From: Lanius collurio
Lineage: Eukaryota; Chordata; Aves; Passeriformes; Laniidae
NCBI GenBank assembly: GCA_020086605.1
Contig: JACBWW010000051.1
Span: forward strand, 1,010,097 to 1,074,096
Reading direction: 5' to 3'
DNA: 64,000 nt
The position numbers were made by a program, and so were the translations under genes. Below, piece by piece: positions 1 through 13,107 of the stretch. The stretch's first letter is position 1; the number at the start of each line of letters is the position of its first letter. The notes under the pieces were generated by a model. The model had not been told where the DNA came from, did no database searches, and saw nothing but the letters and a program-made list of their open reading frames with translations.

Positions 1-812
1 AAAAAGAAGTCAGGAACAAACTTTATTAAATACATCAGAACAATTAGCAATCATTTCACTGAAATGAATATAATTAGAAATAGTAGCAAGCAAGAAGGCA
101 GAAGTCTGTTCTCTCTGCACAATGGAGGAACTGTTCCATGATGCTCTCTGTAAAACACAGCTTCATATATTTCATTGCAAGTAGCCTTCTGATACAGACT
201 GTATTATAGCCTTTAGTTGCAAAATTGAATGCTAGTAGTTCTTCAGTGAAGAGATTTAAATTCCAGCCTGAGTTCTATCTCAAGAAAATGGTTCCCTACA
301 AGATTAAAATAAAATATGAGCAGCTATTATTAATGACCCTTCATAAAGTGCTCTGCTTTATATACAGCTTTGTGCTAGCCAGTCCCCCAGAGTAAATGTT
401 TCCTAATTTAAGCAAGGCAGGAGTAAGCAGAAACTGAGCTCTGTGCTAATATTCCATCTTCACTCCCAAATTGAACCTCTCTGGAATGAATCTGTAGAAG
501 TGACTCAGGAACCTCTGCTGCCATGGAGACAACAGTCAGAAACTTCCTCTTGGAGAACAGAAGGACACACAACAACACGTCTGTGTTCCACCTAATGACA
601 ACATCACACAGCTGACCATGACTGAAAGAGAGCACTGAAGACTCCCGAGATTCCCTGGCACAGGGAAGCAGGGATATCACCAGCTGCCCTTCATGAAGCA
701 CATGTTCCAGGCATGCTCCTCTCAGTCTACTGGACTGAGTCAAGTCCTCCACTTATGCTGCACTGGGTATACTGGAGCTTGAATAGACTTGTGATTCATT
801 GGTTAGTGTGCA

Positions 813-976
813 CTAGTTCATACCTGCTTTCCTTTTTGGTCTGTAAATACTGGCTTCAACAGACAGCACTCCAGAAATACATTGATAAACACTAGGGATA
901 GAAGTCGGAATCACTCCTGGCATAACATTCAAACCACCATTTGGCTCTACCTTCTCCATCTCAGAAGACTTTAAGG
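813..976 (-). other. candidate 3'-terminal coding exon, unidentified
   Basis: On the minus strand an AG acceptor (tttgtcag) precedes an open frame of 53 codons ending in TAG at 813-815. It includes the short stretch IPSVYQCISGVLSVEAS and ends PKRKAGMN. An AATAAA hexamer on the same strand at 22-27 would give a 3' untranslated region of about 0.8 kb. The acceptor phase (two bases before the first full codon) fits a donor ending in one base at 2277. I do not recognise the protein. Alternatively it is a chance open frame: segments of this length are common in this window, and the acceptor's pyrimidine tract is weak. Confidence 0.22.
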
Positions 977-2276
977 CTGACAAAGCTCGTGCAGCAAATT
1001 ATGTTTTCTAAGATGAAGGGAGTCTGTCCTGCTTTGCCCCTCTTTTCTGCCCACACTTTCCACAGAGGTTTAGCAGACTAGTAGATCAAGTTGTAAATGA
1101 AAATAATATAAATATAGCCTCTAGTAAAGACTGTCAATGTTCAACAGATCCTACAATTTTTCAAAGCCTTGCACTGGCCCCACTGTGATTATAGTAATTT
1201 CTATCATGTTTGGAGACAACCATAAAAACACTACCAGTTATGTCCAGATTGGCCACTTACAAAGTGGTCTAAATTCTCTTTTGAAATATACATACAAAAT
1301 ATTTTGTCTAATTAGAGACAATTATACACTTAAATGTTCTGGTCAATCTATGCTTTCTTAAAACAAACATATAGGGATTAGTATGGTGGTATTTAAAATT
1401 CTACTATAGCTATGAAATCAATAAATTATGAGGTTTAACCAAATTCTCTCATGTTTTTTTCCTGAATAAAGGAATTATTAAATTATGCTATTTATGTTTG
1501 TATAGCATGGCTTGCATAGTATCTTTCACATTAGTGTCAGAACTGACAAGAAAAGCAAGAATAGACAAGAATATTGTGCAATACTGCCAAACTACCACCA
1601 CTATTGAAACCTTGACTTGTCAACTTCCTGAATGGATTTAAGATATGTCAAGATTGTCAAAATCTTGACAATTTTTCTCTCACTCACATGCTTCTGCTTT
1701 CAAAAAAGAACACTTAAAAAAAAAAAAAGTAAGTAAAATGAATTTTCTGAAATGTGGAGCATGTTAAAGCAACTTTAGATACTGGAAGAGTCATGGACTT
1801 TCATACCACTGCAGATATTCATGGTTAAAAAGTGCTTACAGATAAACCACCTAAAATCCTTCACAGTATAAAGCTTCAAAGCAGTGTAAATTCTTCAGGC
1901 AGAATACATATATATCAAAATTTTGTGTGACCTAGAGCCAAAACTTCAGCCAGTCCAACTCAGAGTAGATTCATTATCTTTAATAAAATGCCACTGATCC
2001 ACCCTTGGAGTACTGACCCGTAATCTTTTAACACACCTCCGCTCATTACTGCTGATTCTGCTTTCCATAACTATTTTCATGTATTATTCCATCGACTTTT
2101 CTGGCACTCACTTGCTCAAAAGTGAGAGAGATGCAAATCTGGGCCTCACTGCAGCCTAAGCACTAAAACCTACTTGCAGCTGTAAGAGAATCCTTTAAAG
2201 CCTTTTTGGGCAAAAAACTCCAACCAAACTGAACAATTGCATCTGCACAAGGAACAAAGAAATCCCAACACTGTAC

Positions 2277-2380
2277 CTGGTAAAGGAAAATCTACCAACA
2301 ACATGCATTTATTCCAGCAGAACCTAAACCTGCTTGTAAACTCACAACTACCATCATATTCTGTCACAGCTGGGTGCCAG
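2277..2380 (-). other. candidate internal coding exon, unidentified
   Basis: On the minus strand a good acceptor (ctttttctcatag) and a donor (CCAG|GTACAG) bound 104 bp that are open in only one frame. The peptide begins WHPAVTEYDGSCEF and is rich in Cys, Phe and Trp. Entry phase 2 matches the exit of the segment at 4363-4461, and exit phase 1 matches the entry of 813-976. Phase agreement across three segments is mild support. The family is not recognised, and the segment could be chance. Confidence 0.18.
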
Positions 2381-4362
2381 CTATGAGAAAAAGCCTGGTT
2401 TGCACATCCACACTGGTATCTCACGTTCCACTGTGGGACAACCCACATGCAGCTCAGATCTAATTTATGACAGAAAATTAAGAACTTCATGTGGCCCTGA
2501 CTGGCCTGGATTTCCCATCCAAGATCTCCCTCCATCTCCTGCATGACCCAAGAGCCCAAAGGGATGGTAGAAATTCCCCATATTGTTCTTGCAACATACT
2601 CTTGATCACAATACCTGCATGGAAAAATGTAGACTCAATATATGCCCATGAAAAAAGAAAGTGGAGCCCTAGCAAACTTGGATTTCAAAGGCATTAGATG
2701 TTCTCAGAAGCAAATTGGCTTTCTTGGCAACACCCACAGCATGTGTAGAGCCAATTACAAGCACTCTCAGCTTTATCCAGTTAATGGCTGGATCACACAG
2801 ACCATGGAAAGCATTGAGCAGTCATCTAAGTAAAAGAGTAAAAAGTGGAAAATAACCTTCTAAAGAAAGAAAACTTTTTAACTTTCTTGGAAGTCAAAAA
2901 CAGCTGGGGAAGTTTGATCAACATACTTCAAGAGAGTTGGCATCATAGAAACAAAAAAAAAAAAGGAAAATCCTTTAGGTGATAATACAGTTTGCGCTAA
3001 CTAAAAATATGTGAAATCCAAAATTTAAAAAAAAAAATTAAAAACCTGAATTCTAACAACCTACACACACAAAATCTTGTAACATTAGACCAGAAAATAG
3101 TTGTAAGAGAATCTCTTTCATTTAAAAGTTCTAAATTAGTATTTTAGGTAAACAAAATAAAGATATATGATGTTCTGAGTTCACTCATTATCTTTATGGC
3201 ATCAACAACATATGTGTTCAGCTTATTTGTGGAACAAAAGGCTCATTTCCTTCTCTTTTTGGCATTGTTGAGATAGTAAAATTCATAAGAAATAATCTGT
3301 CTTCCTAAATGCTTCATACATCATCTCCAAAATAGACTGCATTGCAGAAAACAAATTTGTAGAAAAAATGTGTTTGCTAAATGTCTGTTATGCTAAGGAG
3401 TCAATGTTCAGTGGTTTTTATGACTTGGAAAATGCATAAACTGGTAGAAAATATAGGCAAAATGCTCTGACAACTCTCACGATGCAGCTGCTGTAGATAG
3501 CACACAAACTCCTAATTGTGAGAGATGTAGAAATGGTACTTTTCCTTTTAATTCCATGTCATCAGTATAATCTCTTCCCTCTGCCTTTCTGAGTTGTTCA
3601 CCAAGAACAGTTTGCAGCAGAAGCAGTCTCTGTAAGTGGCACACACACAGGGCAGGAGAAGCAGGAGCATATGCAGAGAATGTCATGATGCCAAGACCCA
3701 ACAATTGCTGCTCAGTAAATAACACACATTTACAATATACCACATGTTGAACTAAACTAAACTTTTAAGTAGAAAGGCTCTGTAAATCAGAGTCTGGGTC
3801 TAGGAACTTTGTCTCATCTAAGCAGCACAGACTACTCAGTAATATTAAAATGTTTTAATTCATTAATCATTACCTGTCAGAGCAATGCAGCACGTGAAGT
3901 CCACCTAGGCAGTCCTCTCTGATCTCAGAGAGGTGACAGTGCTTTCATTCTTCACCATGAAGGAATCTTCTGCTGATTAGCTCTTCTAATACAATTTCTG
4001 GCAACCTGATTATGTCCAAATATTTGTGGACCATACTTGTCCACCAAACTTTGATTGGTGCAAAGACATACATGCCAACAGGTGTTAACCCATTTTGCAA
4101 CAGAGTATGTTTCAATTCATTTTATTTTATATACAGGTATAAAGCATTTCTTATCTTGTGTACATTACAAAAAAAAGAGAATGACATGATTGTTTTCCCA
4201 CCAGCCCTAATTTGTAATTTGTAATATACAAGTTGCTTAATTTCACTGTTTACACACATAACTCATTATTGAAGAGACCAAACTAGCTTGAATTTTAAGA
4301 TGTTAGAGTAAAACAGGGAAAAGACCAGCTAAAGAATATTTATAAAATGTAGAACTATTCAC

Positions 4363-4461
4363 CTTATCAGCATGACATGAATTTCAGTATCGAGTACATA
4401 AGGGACTGTAAAAGCAAACTCTGCACCTTCCAAGACAATACAAATGAAATGTGGGTTGGCT
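4363..4461 (-). other. candidate internal coding exon, unidentified
   Basis: On the minus strand an acceptor (attctgtggctttcag) and a donor (ATAAG|GTGAAT) bound 99 bp, an exact multiple of three, open in one frame and containing ICIVLEGAEFAFTVPYV. It enters and leaves in phase 2, so it would join the segment at 2277-2380 without a shift. The alternating hydrophobic pattern suggests beta strands if it is real. I do not recognise it. The evidence is only splice signals and an open frame. Confidence 0.2.
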
Positions 4462-7400
4462 CTGAAAGCCACAGAATGTCAGCTATAATGTTTATCCTGA
4501 ATAGAAAAATAGCAAGCTTCTGGAAATTAGGGATCAGTTATCCCAGCTGCAATATCTGAAAGCTGCTAACAAATACAATAATTTCTGAGAGAGAAACAGT
4601 GAGGGAAAGAAAAAATGCAGCTGACATGAATTTGACACAGATAAACTGTATGAAAAAATTTATTGTCTATGGGGTCACTAGTCTATTGAAAAAGTTAGAT
4701 GTTTTATATGTTCATGTGAAAATAAGCGCAGTCAAATAAATATAATAAGGATATTAGTAAGAAAAGGCTAGAAAAACTCACTATACAATGGATTCTGACC
4801 TGAATGCACCATTTTCATGCAGAGCAGGGTTCAGGAGTGGGCATTCCTTTTGAGATCGCTCCTAGGCCCACATTTTTATAACATTTTGGATAGATGACAT
4901 AATTTAATATAAACAATGCAATCACTCTGAATTTTACATCAAAGTTTTAAATGTCAGAGGAAAGTTTTAAAGGCCAGAGGAAAACTTCTCCCTGCAGGAA
5001 GTGTTTCCACCCTCACTGCAAAGCAGCAGTTCTGTGACAGACACAGAGCTGCCCCTGCAGGGAAGTACAGTCTGGGTCTCTCTGAACGACCTGACCTTTT
5101 GTGCTGGAGTGTAAGGGCAAAGGAAAGGGTATGTGCCTGCATTAATGCTTCTCTACCTGCTGGTAGAGTATTTTGAAAACCAGGAACATTTTATAAACAA
5201 TAAATTCTTGTTCTCACAGAGGTCTTTAGATGGACAGAAGCCCAGAGCTCTGCCTTCCACAAGGTCTGTCATAACAAGCTTCGAAAAGTCACTGAGCCTC
5301 CAAGAAACTAAATTTCAGGGTATAAACATGGGGGGAAAGAGAAACAGCAGGTCATGTTATAAGTAATTTCTAAGGAAATATTTTCCTCTAAGCAATTTGC
5401 ATATGCTGCAGTGAACATGAACACAAAGTGATTTTTTTATAAAGTTAAGAAACCTGTGAGGGTTTGTTCAATGTTCAGCAAACACTACAAGTCTCCAAAG
5501 CAGCAGGTTACATCCAGTTAATATTTGAGATTGTCCACTAGGCTTCCATACCCAGGGGGAAACTACAAATTACACAAGTTAGGGAATGATTGCTTCTACA
5601 AATGAAGGTCATCCAGAATCTGAATATTCCCTTACTGTGAGCTCATTTTGTACTGTCAGACTCCATGCTATCTCCCATAAATTAAATGTCATCAGAAACA
5701 AGAGCCATGCTACTCAATTTTCTAAGGATTTCCTTGAACTAAATAAAACTTTGCTTACACTGGAGTAGATGTGCAATACCATTATAGAAGTACAGTACTG
5801 TACTCCACTTCAGAAAATTTTAATGACATAGTACCATGGCAAAAAATTATTTCATACTCCTAATTGAGTCAACAGAGTAATTCCATCACCAGAATTTCTG
5901 CTAGTAATATTTCTGTAATTCTTTTGCAGCAGAAGTACTTTTGCTTTGCAGAGTTGTTATCATTTTTCTTACCAAAAGATATTTTTGTCAACAAGGAACT
6001 GTAATTCTGCTAGGACAGTTTTCCAATATAATATGGATATAGGGGTAAACTATACCTAAGTGCAAAAGTTTACTACAGCATTTTTAATAATCTCCCAGGA
6101 CTTGTCATCTATTATAGTGGAACGTGTTTCCATTATGCAGACACCAAATAGTTTAAGAGTGGAGGGTGCATACCACTGTCTCAGATCGGGTGAAGGTTGC
6201 AGTGAAATTGTTTATGTAGCCAAGAAAGCCACTGCTCAAGACAAAGAGAAAATAAACATTGAGAGATGGGCTAAGAGCTCCCCGCATTGTAAAAGTGTTC
6301 TGAAATCAGGAAGCAAACAGGAAACTAGAACTATTAAAGTAATATAATATTGAAAAATATCTGCCACTGCTTTTATCTGTCTTCTGAACACTGTTCAATC
6401 CAAGGCTGTCAGTGCAGGGGAATTTTGCTGAGTTTGAGAGAGAGAAAAAGTGCAAAAACCAGAACTGCCACTATCCAATTTAAAGAAAAGTTTTCTACAC
6501 AAAACTACAACATGATCTATAGAAGACCTCAAGGATGAGGCTGCCTTTTTCTAAACAACTTCTTTTTTTGCCAGTTTTTTTCCCAACAAGTGCTTTCTCT
6601 TTTTCATCCCTTTCTTTCTATAGTTTAAAGCTGCTTTCAAAACCATATCTTAAAGTTTGGGTGACCCCTGCTGCCATCTCTTTATCTGCCTGCACTGAAT
6701 CACTTTCATGCATGAGGTCCAGGATGTCCAAAAAACCAAACTGATGAAGTCTTAAAAGCATACCCAGATTGGCAGTCCAAATAAATGCCTTTTTAGCCCC
6801 AGAAAAAGATTAATGTAAGCTTTGGTTTCTTAATACTAATGTTCAATGGGTAAAGAAGCCACATCTGCCTCTGAGTCTGCCAAGATTTAAATCCAAGATT
6901 TTTCAGTGACATCAGCCAGAGATTTGAAGAGCTGTAAAATACCAATAGAGTTGCTCTATGGCTTAAAGATTAATGTTATAACACCTAGAAATCAACAATG
7001 AGAATAAGTATTATTAAATTTTCAGAATGTACTAGAAAGTCTCCAGATCTTTTTTCAGTAAAATACATGAATCCTTTTCAAGAGTAAGTGCCAAGCATTG
7101 ATTTCCAATATTAAAAGCAGATGACCTGCATTCATTGTACAGTTAAAACCATAAAACGTGTGTGGGTTTTTTTTATTCTAGTCTATTTCTATACATGCTG
7201 TTCTCAAGTAAGAACTGCATTACTGAAATAATTTGCAGAGTTTGCTAATGAATAAATTACTGCTAGATTTCAAAATATGTATCATAAGAAAATCAAGCTA
7301 ACCTAGTCAGACCCAAAATGGTACAGCAAATGAATATAAATAACCTCAACACATAGATCAAGATATGGCAGATTGGCATTCTGATGTAAAAAACAATATT

Positions 7401-10256
7401 AGTAAGTACAAGCACATACGGAAAGCACTATTACTGGAAATTGAACTGAAGTCTGATAAGATTAGCTAAAATATGTGGAGAGGAATAGCTATGAATTTGT
7501 TTCTCATCTTCAGCTGAATGGGCTGTATTTTACATAGGATACAGACTGATTTCTAAAACCTTTGGTTAGGTTACTTATTAAAATTGAACACAGCCTCAGA
7601 ACTTCAACATGGGAAATGTCTGACTTTTAAATGTTTGAACAGAATGACAGCTGAATCTGCCCCAGGTGGTATAACTTAAAGAAGAATGAACTGGGAAAGA
7701 AAATCAAGAAATTAGAAATTAACTACAAAATTAATTGACTTAACCAATATGCTTATGTCCCTATTTTACTTCAGACATGAACATATTATTATTTTATCCA
7801 TACATACATTGGTTTGGAACCAGAATAAAGTCACAATTCTTAGCATCAAATAGCGCTGAAGGGTTTAAAATGCAGAAAAGGAAACCATAACTGGTTACAT
7901 TAAACCACTGGATTACGCATGCAGTGCAGTTATATTTCTTATTTCAGTTATTTCTGTTTAACTTAACCAGTCTCTTTCACTTATTCTCCTGCTCATTCTT
8001 TGTCTTCTCCTCTCTTTTTTTCTGGCCCATATCAAACTCTGAACTAAAGAAGAGTAAATTATTCTCTTGTATATGTTGATGTAAAACAAAGACAGAAACT
8101 TGATAGATAAACAAATTTATATATGTATCATAACATAAGAACAGAGAGGATGAATGAAAACCCACTCCAAAACCAGAGAGAATTGTGAGGTGAATGGATA
8201 TTTTACATTCATTTTAAGATTTTTAACAACGTAATTCTTCTGTCTTAGGAAAATTCTCATTCATTCTGACTGGTAGTTCCCATGCTGTTTCGTGAAGAGG
8301 TCCAAGAGCTCAGCCTTGCATTTTTTCCTTTTGATGCAGTGCTGGTCAAGTGAGCTCTGCATCCATCTCACAAATACTGTTGTTAATCCCCAAAGTCTCT
8401 GTTAATCTAATGCAGGAGGACAGCTAAAGCTGATGTATCTTATTGTCTAGATAGTTAATTTTATGAAGATATCAGTCTGTGAGATTAGTCTAAAATTATC
8501 TGTCAAGGTAGACCCTCCAAATACAGTACAGAAAAACAATGGGTGAATTAAATGGCACACTGATTGCAGCTAACAAGATGAATTGTTAATGAATGGTTTG
8601 ATGATAACATTTCTTTGGGATCCCAGTATCTTTGCCTTGCTACTTCAGTGTTATGCTTGATCCTGCCTGCCAAATATTATCCCCATTATTCACATAAACT
8701 GTGAGGAAGCTTTTAATTTAGTACTATGTTCTTTGGAAGTACTTCAGTATTAAAGTTAGATTACAGTGCCCTTCCCTAAAAGCTAGAACCACAAAACCAT
8801 TCCTCTATGAGAAGGGGATCCACTCTGTCACTTCATAACAGGAAATAATCAGCAAACTCCTTAATCTTCTAATTTGAGACTAGCAAGTTTCAGAGGTAAG
8901 GCACAAAACTGTCACAAATATATAAATCAACATGAGGAAAAGGGATAGGTTCATTTGTTTTGCAAGGATCAACAAAGCCTACATGTCTAAAGGCAGGATG
9001 TTGTCCTATCTCCATGTAAATCATGTAGGCCCTTGTCACTCTCAGTAATGCAGGATCCTTATCAAGGAGTTCCCTTTCACCTGTTACTGACGGTTAACAG
9101 CACATGACACTGACCCACTGCCTGCAATTAATTCCTCTGAGGGGGCAGAGAGAGGTCCAGCAGAGTAATGTGTTTGTTTCTGTGTGGAAGAGAATGGGAA
9201 TTAGTGGGATGGAGAGCAGTGTAAAGCTGCCTAGAGATGAAGGCTGCACTGACCTCCTGGACTATCTCCTAACATGCTCCTGAAAAAGTGGAAGTTGTTC
9301 AGGAGTGTGTAACTTCATCTCGAATTAACAATGATAACAGACCTAAAATAAATGCTGATGTAATACTGCTCTTGAATGGTTTTCAGGGATTTTTATTAAC
9401 TTAGACATAAAAATCAAAAATTCTAAAGGCCAAAACGATAGAGAAAGGACACCCAGGTAAATGGAGAAATGTGGAGAGAAACAAGGCAAACAGGCCTGTT
9501 TCACAATTTTGAAGTGTTTATGCTAATATGCAGAAAGCAACTAGTGGAAGGCTTAACAAAGAATGTAATGCTAAAGCCACATGACACTGGAGGTCTACTA
9601 GAGCAGAAACTGCCATCAGCCTCCCACACTTGCAACTCAATACAACCATGGTGTTTGGCTGTTCAAAATGCTTCTGCTCCCAGAAAGATTTGAGGTGCAA
9701 ATTGTCACCCCGTAGCATTTAGTACTGCATTTACACAAACTCTGCAAGCTCTGTAACATAAAACAATAAGCACTCTAAGGCATTTCAAAGTAGGGGTGGT
9801 GCTGTGGCTATTTCCATTCATAACATAGAGCAAACCAACCAAGGCTGCCAAGTGGAATAGTTTTCTTGAGAAGAGGTTGCTAAAAACTGAGCACTTGATA
9901 AGACTAAGTGTGGAAGATCTATGTCTGGTTTTCCTCATCCTGACCCCTGCAATATGTCACCAGACTGCAAAATAACAGACTATGCGAAATACAACTACAA
10001 CATGCCCACTGGCCAAATGGGAAGAGTTATTTCAGTTGGCTGCAGTGGTGTCTAACAGACACTGCCAATGTTCTTAGCTAGAATTATTGGAGAAAAAGAC
10101 AATCAACAGTGGACATGTTAGCTAGAAAAGATTACAATCGTTGCCAGAGATCCTTGGAGGGATTTTGTGAAAAATAAAGTCATTCAGCTACATTTGAAAG
10201 GAAAGGAGGAAAGCCCACTAAATTATTCTTATTTGTGAATATTCAATTGCGCACTA

Positions 10257-10692
10257 GGTTGTCGCTCTTGGGGCAGTCACGACACACGGACAGTGCCTCT
10301 TTCAAGGGCCAAAAAGCTGTTTATTAAACAAAGCAGCCTCTTTTCTACACTTTTTGTATGTTATCAGTTGTGTTACAGATTCATTGGCTGCTAAACAACT
10401 ACAATAGACTCATCGGCTATTATTAACTACAACATACTACCATTGGCTACCTATAGCATAAGCATTCAAGCATTCAGAAAAATAACAGGTGCAGATATGT
10501 TGCTGTTTTCTCCTTCTACTGTTTAACTTTCTTGCTTCTGCTGATTCTTCATTCTCATGGGTAAAAACTAATTGTTTTTCTTTTCACTGACTTTTCTCAC
10601 AGTCCTTCTCTAGCCAAAGTAACAGGCCTGAGCCATAATTTTATAAAGGTAAAAACAAGGCCTTAATTTTATAAGGTTTTACTTAAATGCCA
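10257..10692 (-). mobile_element. solo LTR, about 436 bp
   Basis: A 5-bp repeat CACTA flanks both sides (10252-10256 and 10693-10697). Read on the minus strand the unit starts TGGCATTTAAG and ends near GCGACAACC, close to the TG...CA rule with one changed end base. On the same strand GTTTAATAAAC supplies a polyadenylation signal (about 10320-10330) followed by a short GC-richer U5-like end. There is no second copy nearby and no internal region, so it is a solo LTR left by recombination. A 5-bp target duplication suits an ERVL-type or similar endogenous retrovirus. The family was not checked. Confidence 0.65.
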
Positions 10693-13007
10693 CACTACAA
10701 GCATTGCAGGGGGTATGAAAAGCTACCATAAAACCAGGCAGGGGGGAGCTTTTCTTCCTGGGTTCAATGGGAGGCTCTATGAGGAGTAGCCATGAAATTA
10801 CAGCAAGCTTGATGCTGCTTTACTTAAACTACACTTCCTATCAGTCATGAGGAGCCAAGCAGCTCACCTGTGGAATGCCCATTTCCCATTTATGTTTTAT
10901 ATCTTCCTATCTCCTTCTCTCTGAGCCCCCATCTTTCTCTTTGGCCCTTTTGCAGTGGACTTTCCCAGAGGTTCTGAGGTGTCTAAACAACGCAAGGCAG
11001 CCTGTAATACAACAAAATTAATTTTTCACTTTTACTTTCATTATTTTTAGAAAAATGGGTCTTCAAACCTTGTTGGAAAGCACTGTTGTTTTCACTGCCC
11101 ACACTAGCAATTCATAGTTTTTATTCTTAAAACATCCTGGGTTCACACTGCCTACCATTTTACTGCCTGATGCAGTTTAGTAAATTCTGCATTGGTGCCT
11201 GCAAAGCTTCTCTATGGATGACTAAAAGAGTGTGTGTTTAATTAAGAAAACTCTGGATTAACAAGGGTCGCAGATAAAAATTTGGGAACTTCCTGCAGGT
11301 TCACTCTGAATTAGCAGGATGCAATGCCTGGTTGTAAGGGTATTTTTGGATTCAGCAGCTTTTCCATCCTATGCAAAGAGCTTCCTCCACCTCCAATAAC
11401 CAGCAGCTTGTTCAGTTAAAGCTTTATAAACCAGAGCTGTGAAGAGCTCACATTAGAAGGCAAATGTGGGCTGACTGTGCAGCCTGTGTTTGCTGGTGCT
11501 GTTCTGAACACTGCCACAATTCATTGTATTTTCTCTGCTCTTCATGAATGCTATCTTCCCTTATCTCCAAAACAATTCGAGGCAGAATAGTGGTTACTGA
11601 GTTTGACAACAGCTGTGTGAACATAGAATTTTCTAAAGGGTCTGGAATGTACCCAGCATGAACTCAGAGACATTGCAAGGGGTGTTGGAACTACAACTTC
11701 AGTAACCTGCCATTCCTTTTTTTTCTTTTTTTTCTTAAGGAAAAGAGTACTCCTAGAATTGAGTTATCTACTGAGTAATTTTGAATATTTCCTCTTCTGC
11801 TTGCAACTGGATCAATTAACATATTATAACTACTCATGAATTATTTAAGGATTGAAAAGTCTCTCTTCAATGCTCAGCTAAATCAAGCCCAATATACTTA
11901 AAAACCAAGTAAATTTGGAATTGTTCTAGAGCCTCAGGGATATTAGCAAAGGATTATTTAGGCTTTTTATTAAAAAAAAAAAAAAAAAGAAACAAACCAC
12001 AAATCCAGCAAGCACAGAATAACTATTTAGTTGATGTGTTCACAAACTTTCTGGACTGAATGACCAGAACATACTCTATACTTGTGACAATTTGGTTCAC
12101 AGAGCTGATACCATGGAAGCACAGGCCTTCTCCTGGCTTCATGCTGATACCATAATTGCTTTGTTGTTATTCTCTCTAAAAAGTCCTTACCTTGCTGATA
12201 TTTTTTCTTTTACTTGTTCTTGCTCTAATAATTTATCTTTTTTTTTGTTCCCTAGGACCTTATGACTAATTCATTGCTTAAGTACTTTTAACGTTCATAA
12301 AAGCTACTTCTGAAACTCAGTATTAGTAGTGCAAGAAAATTTAAATATCATTTTAATAGCATAAATTGGAGACAGTAATGGATAAAATCATAAAATACAT
12401 TAAGAAGCAAAAGAATAAATGGTCAGTGCTTGCTCTACATCTATAATGGTTGTTTTATCAGGATCTGCATTCTTAATAGAAAGGTCACAGAATGTGATAG
12501 AGCTGGTTTGTAGTACAGAAAAGAAACTTGATGGATACGGAAAGCAGCTACTCTGGAGAAGCATGGTAGCATTTTCACATAGAACATTTAGGACTTTACC
12601 AGGGAAAAAAAAAGTTTGGATTCTCTTACTGTCAATCTGCCTTTGATTTCAGACATCCTTTCCAGAAGTCTTCAAATTTCAGCAAAATTCTATTAGCAAT
12701 TCCTAACGTGCCTCTTTCAAATATCTTTTTTTTTACATTTAATAGCATGTGGTAGTCAGATATTGTGTGCATAGTAATAGCTAATGGATAGGATATTAGT
12801 CAAAACAGATCTTTGAATTATCCCCAGTTCTGCTGCTGATTTATCCTGTAAGTCAATGTTTTTGCCTTTAAAATGCAAGTAACAAATAACACCCGAGAAA
12901 AACTACAGGAAGGGAAGACATGGAAGAAAAGTATAACTTTTTATAGCTGAACTTCTTTCCATAATTCCTTTACTTTTTTCATCTTTGTCCTCCTTCTGTT
13001 AACCACA

Positions 13008-13107
13008 ATGGAAAGCAATGGCTACTTCACTGAAATCCCCCCAGAGGCTGTTAAAGATTTAAGAGTATCCAGACCCTTTCAGAACCAAAAGTCCCCAAAC
13101 ACTCTAG
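13008..13107 (+). other. candidate first coding exon, unidentified
   Basis: An ATG in acceptable context (accacaATGG) opens 33 codons beginning MESNGYFTEIPPEAVKDLR and reaches a CTAG|GTACAC donor. A second open segment starts after a good acceptor at about 13204 (ttcctataaagcactttcag) and runs to about 13336. However, the exit phase of the first (one base over) does not match the entry of the second, so they cannot simply be joined. The protein is not recognised, and chance remains likely. Confidence 0.15.

Larger units (their letters stand above)
1..10256. other. AT-rich unique DNA, no confident gene
   Basis: This stretch is AT-rich, CpG-poor, and shows no LTR, LINE or RNA gene that I can recognise. 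Open frames are short and mostly begin at arbitrary codons. The only coding leads are three low-confidence minus-strand segments listed separately (813-976, 2277-2380, 4363-4461) and a short plus-strand one at about 9388-9453. That last one has a pyrimidine-rich acceptor before it and a GTAAAT donor after it. An AATAAA hexamer lies on the minus strand at 22-27. Confidence 0.6.

Noticed and set aside
4790..4861. Extra minus-strand exon upstream of 4363-4461
   Set aside because: With the better donor (GTGAGT) the junction codon would become TAA. The alternative donor is weaker and the acceptor tract is poor.
12780..12848. Plus-strand segment ending at a GTAAGT donor
   Set aside because: It is only 16 codons, and the acceptor has no pyrimidine tract. 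It shows how easily exon-like segments occur here by chance.
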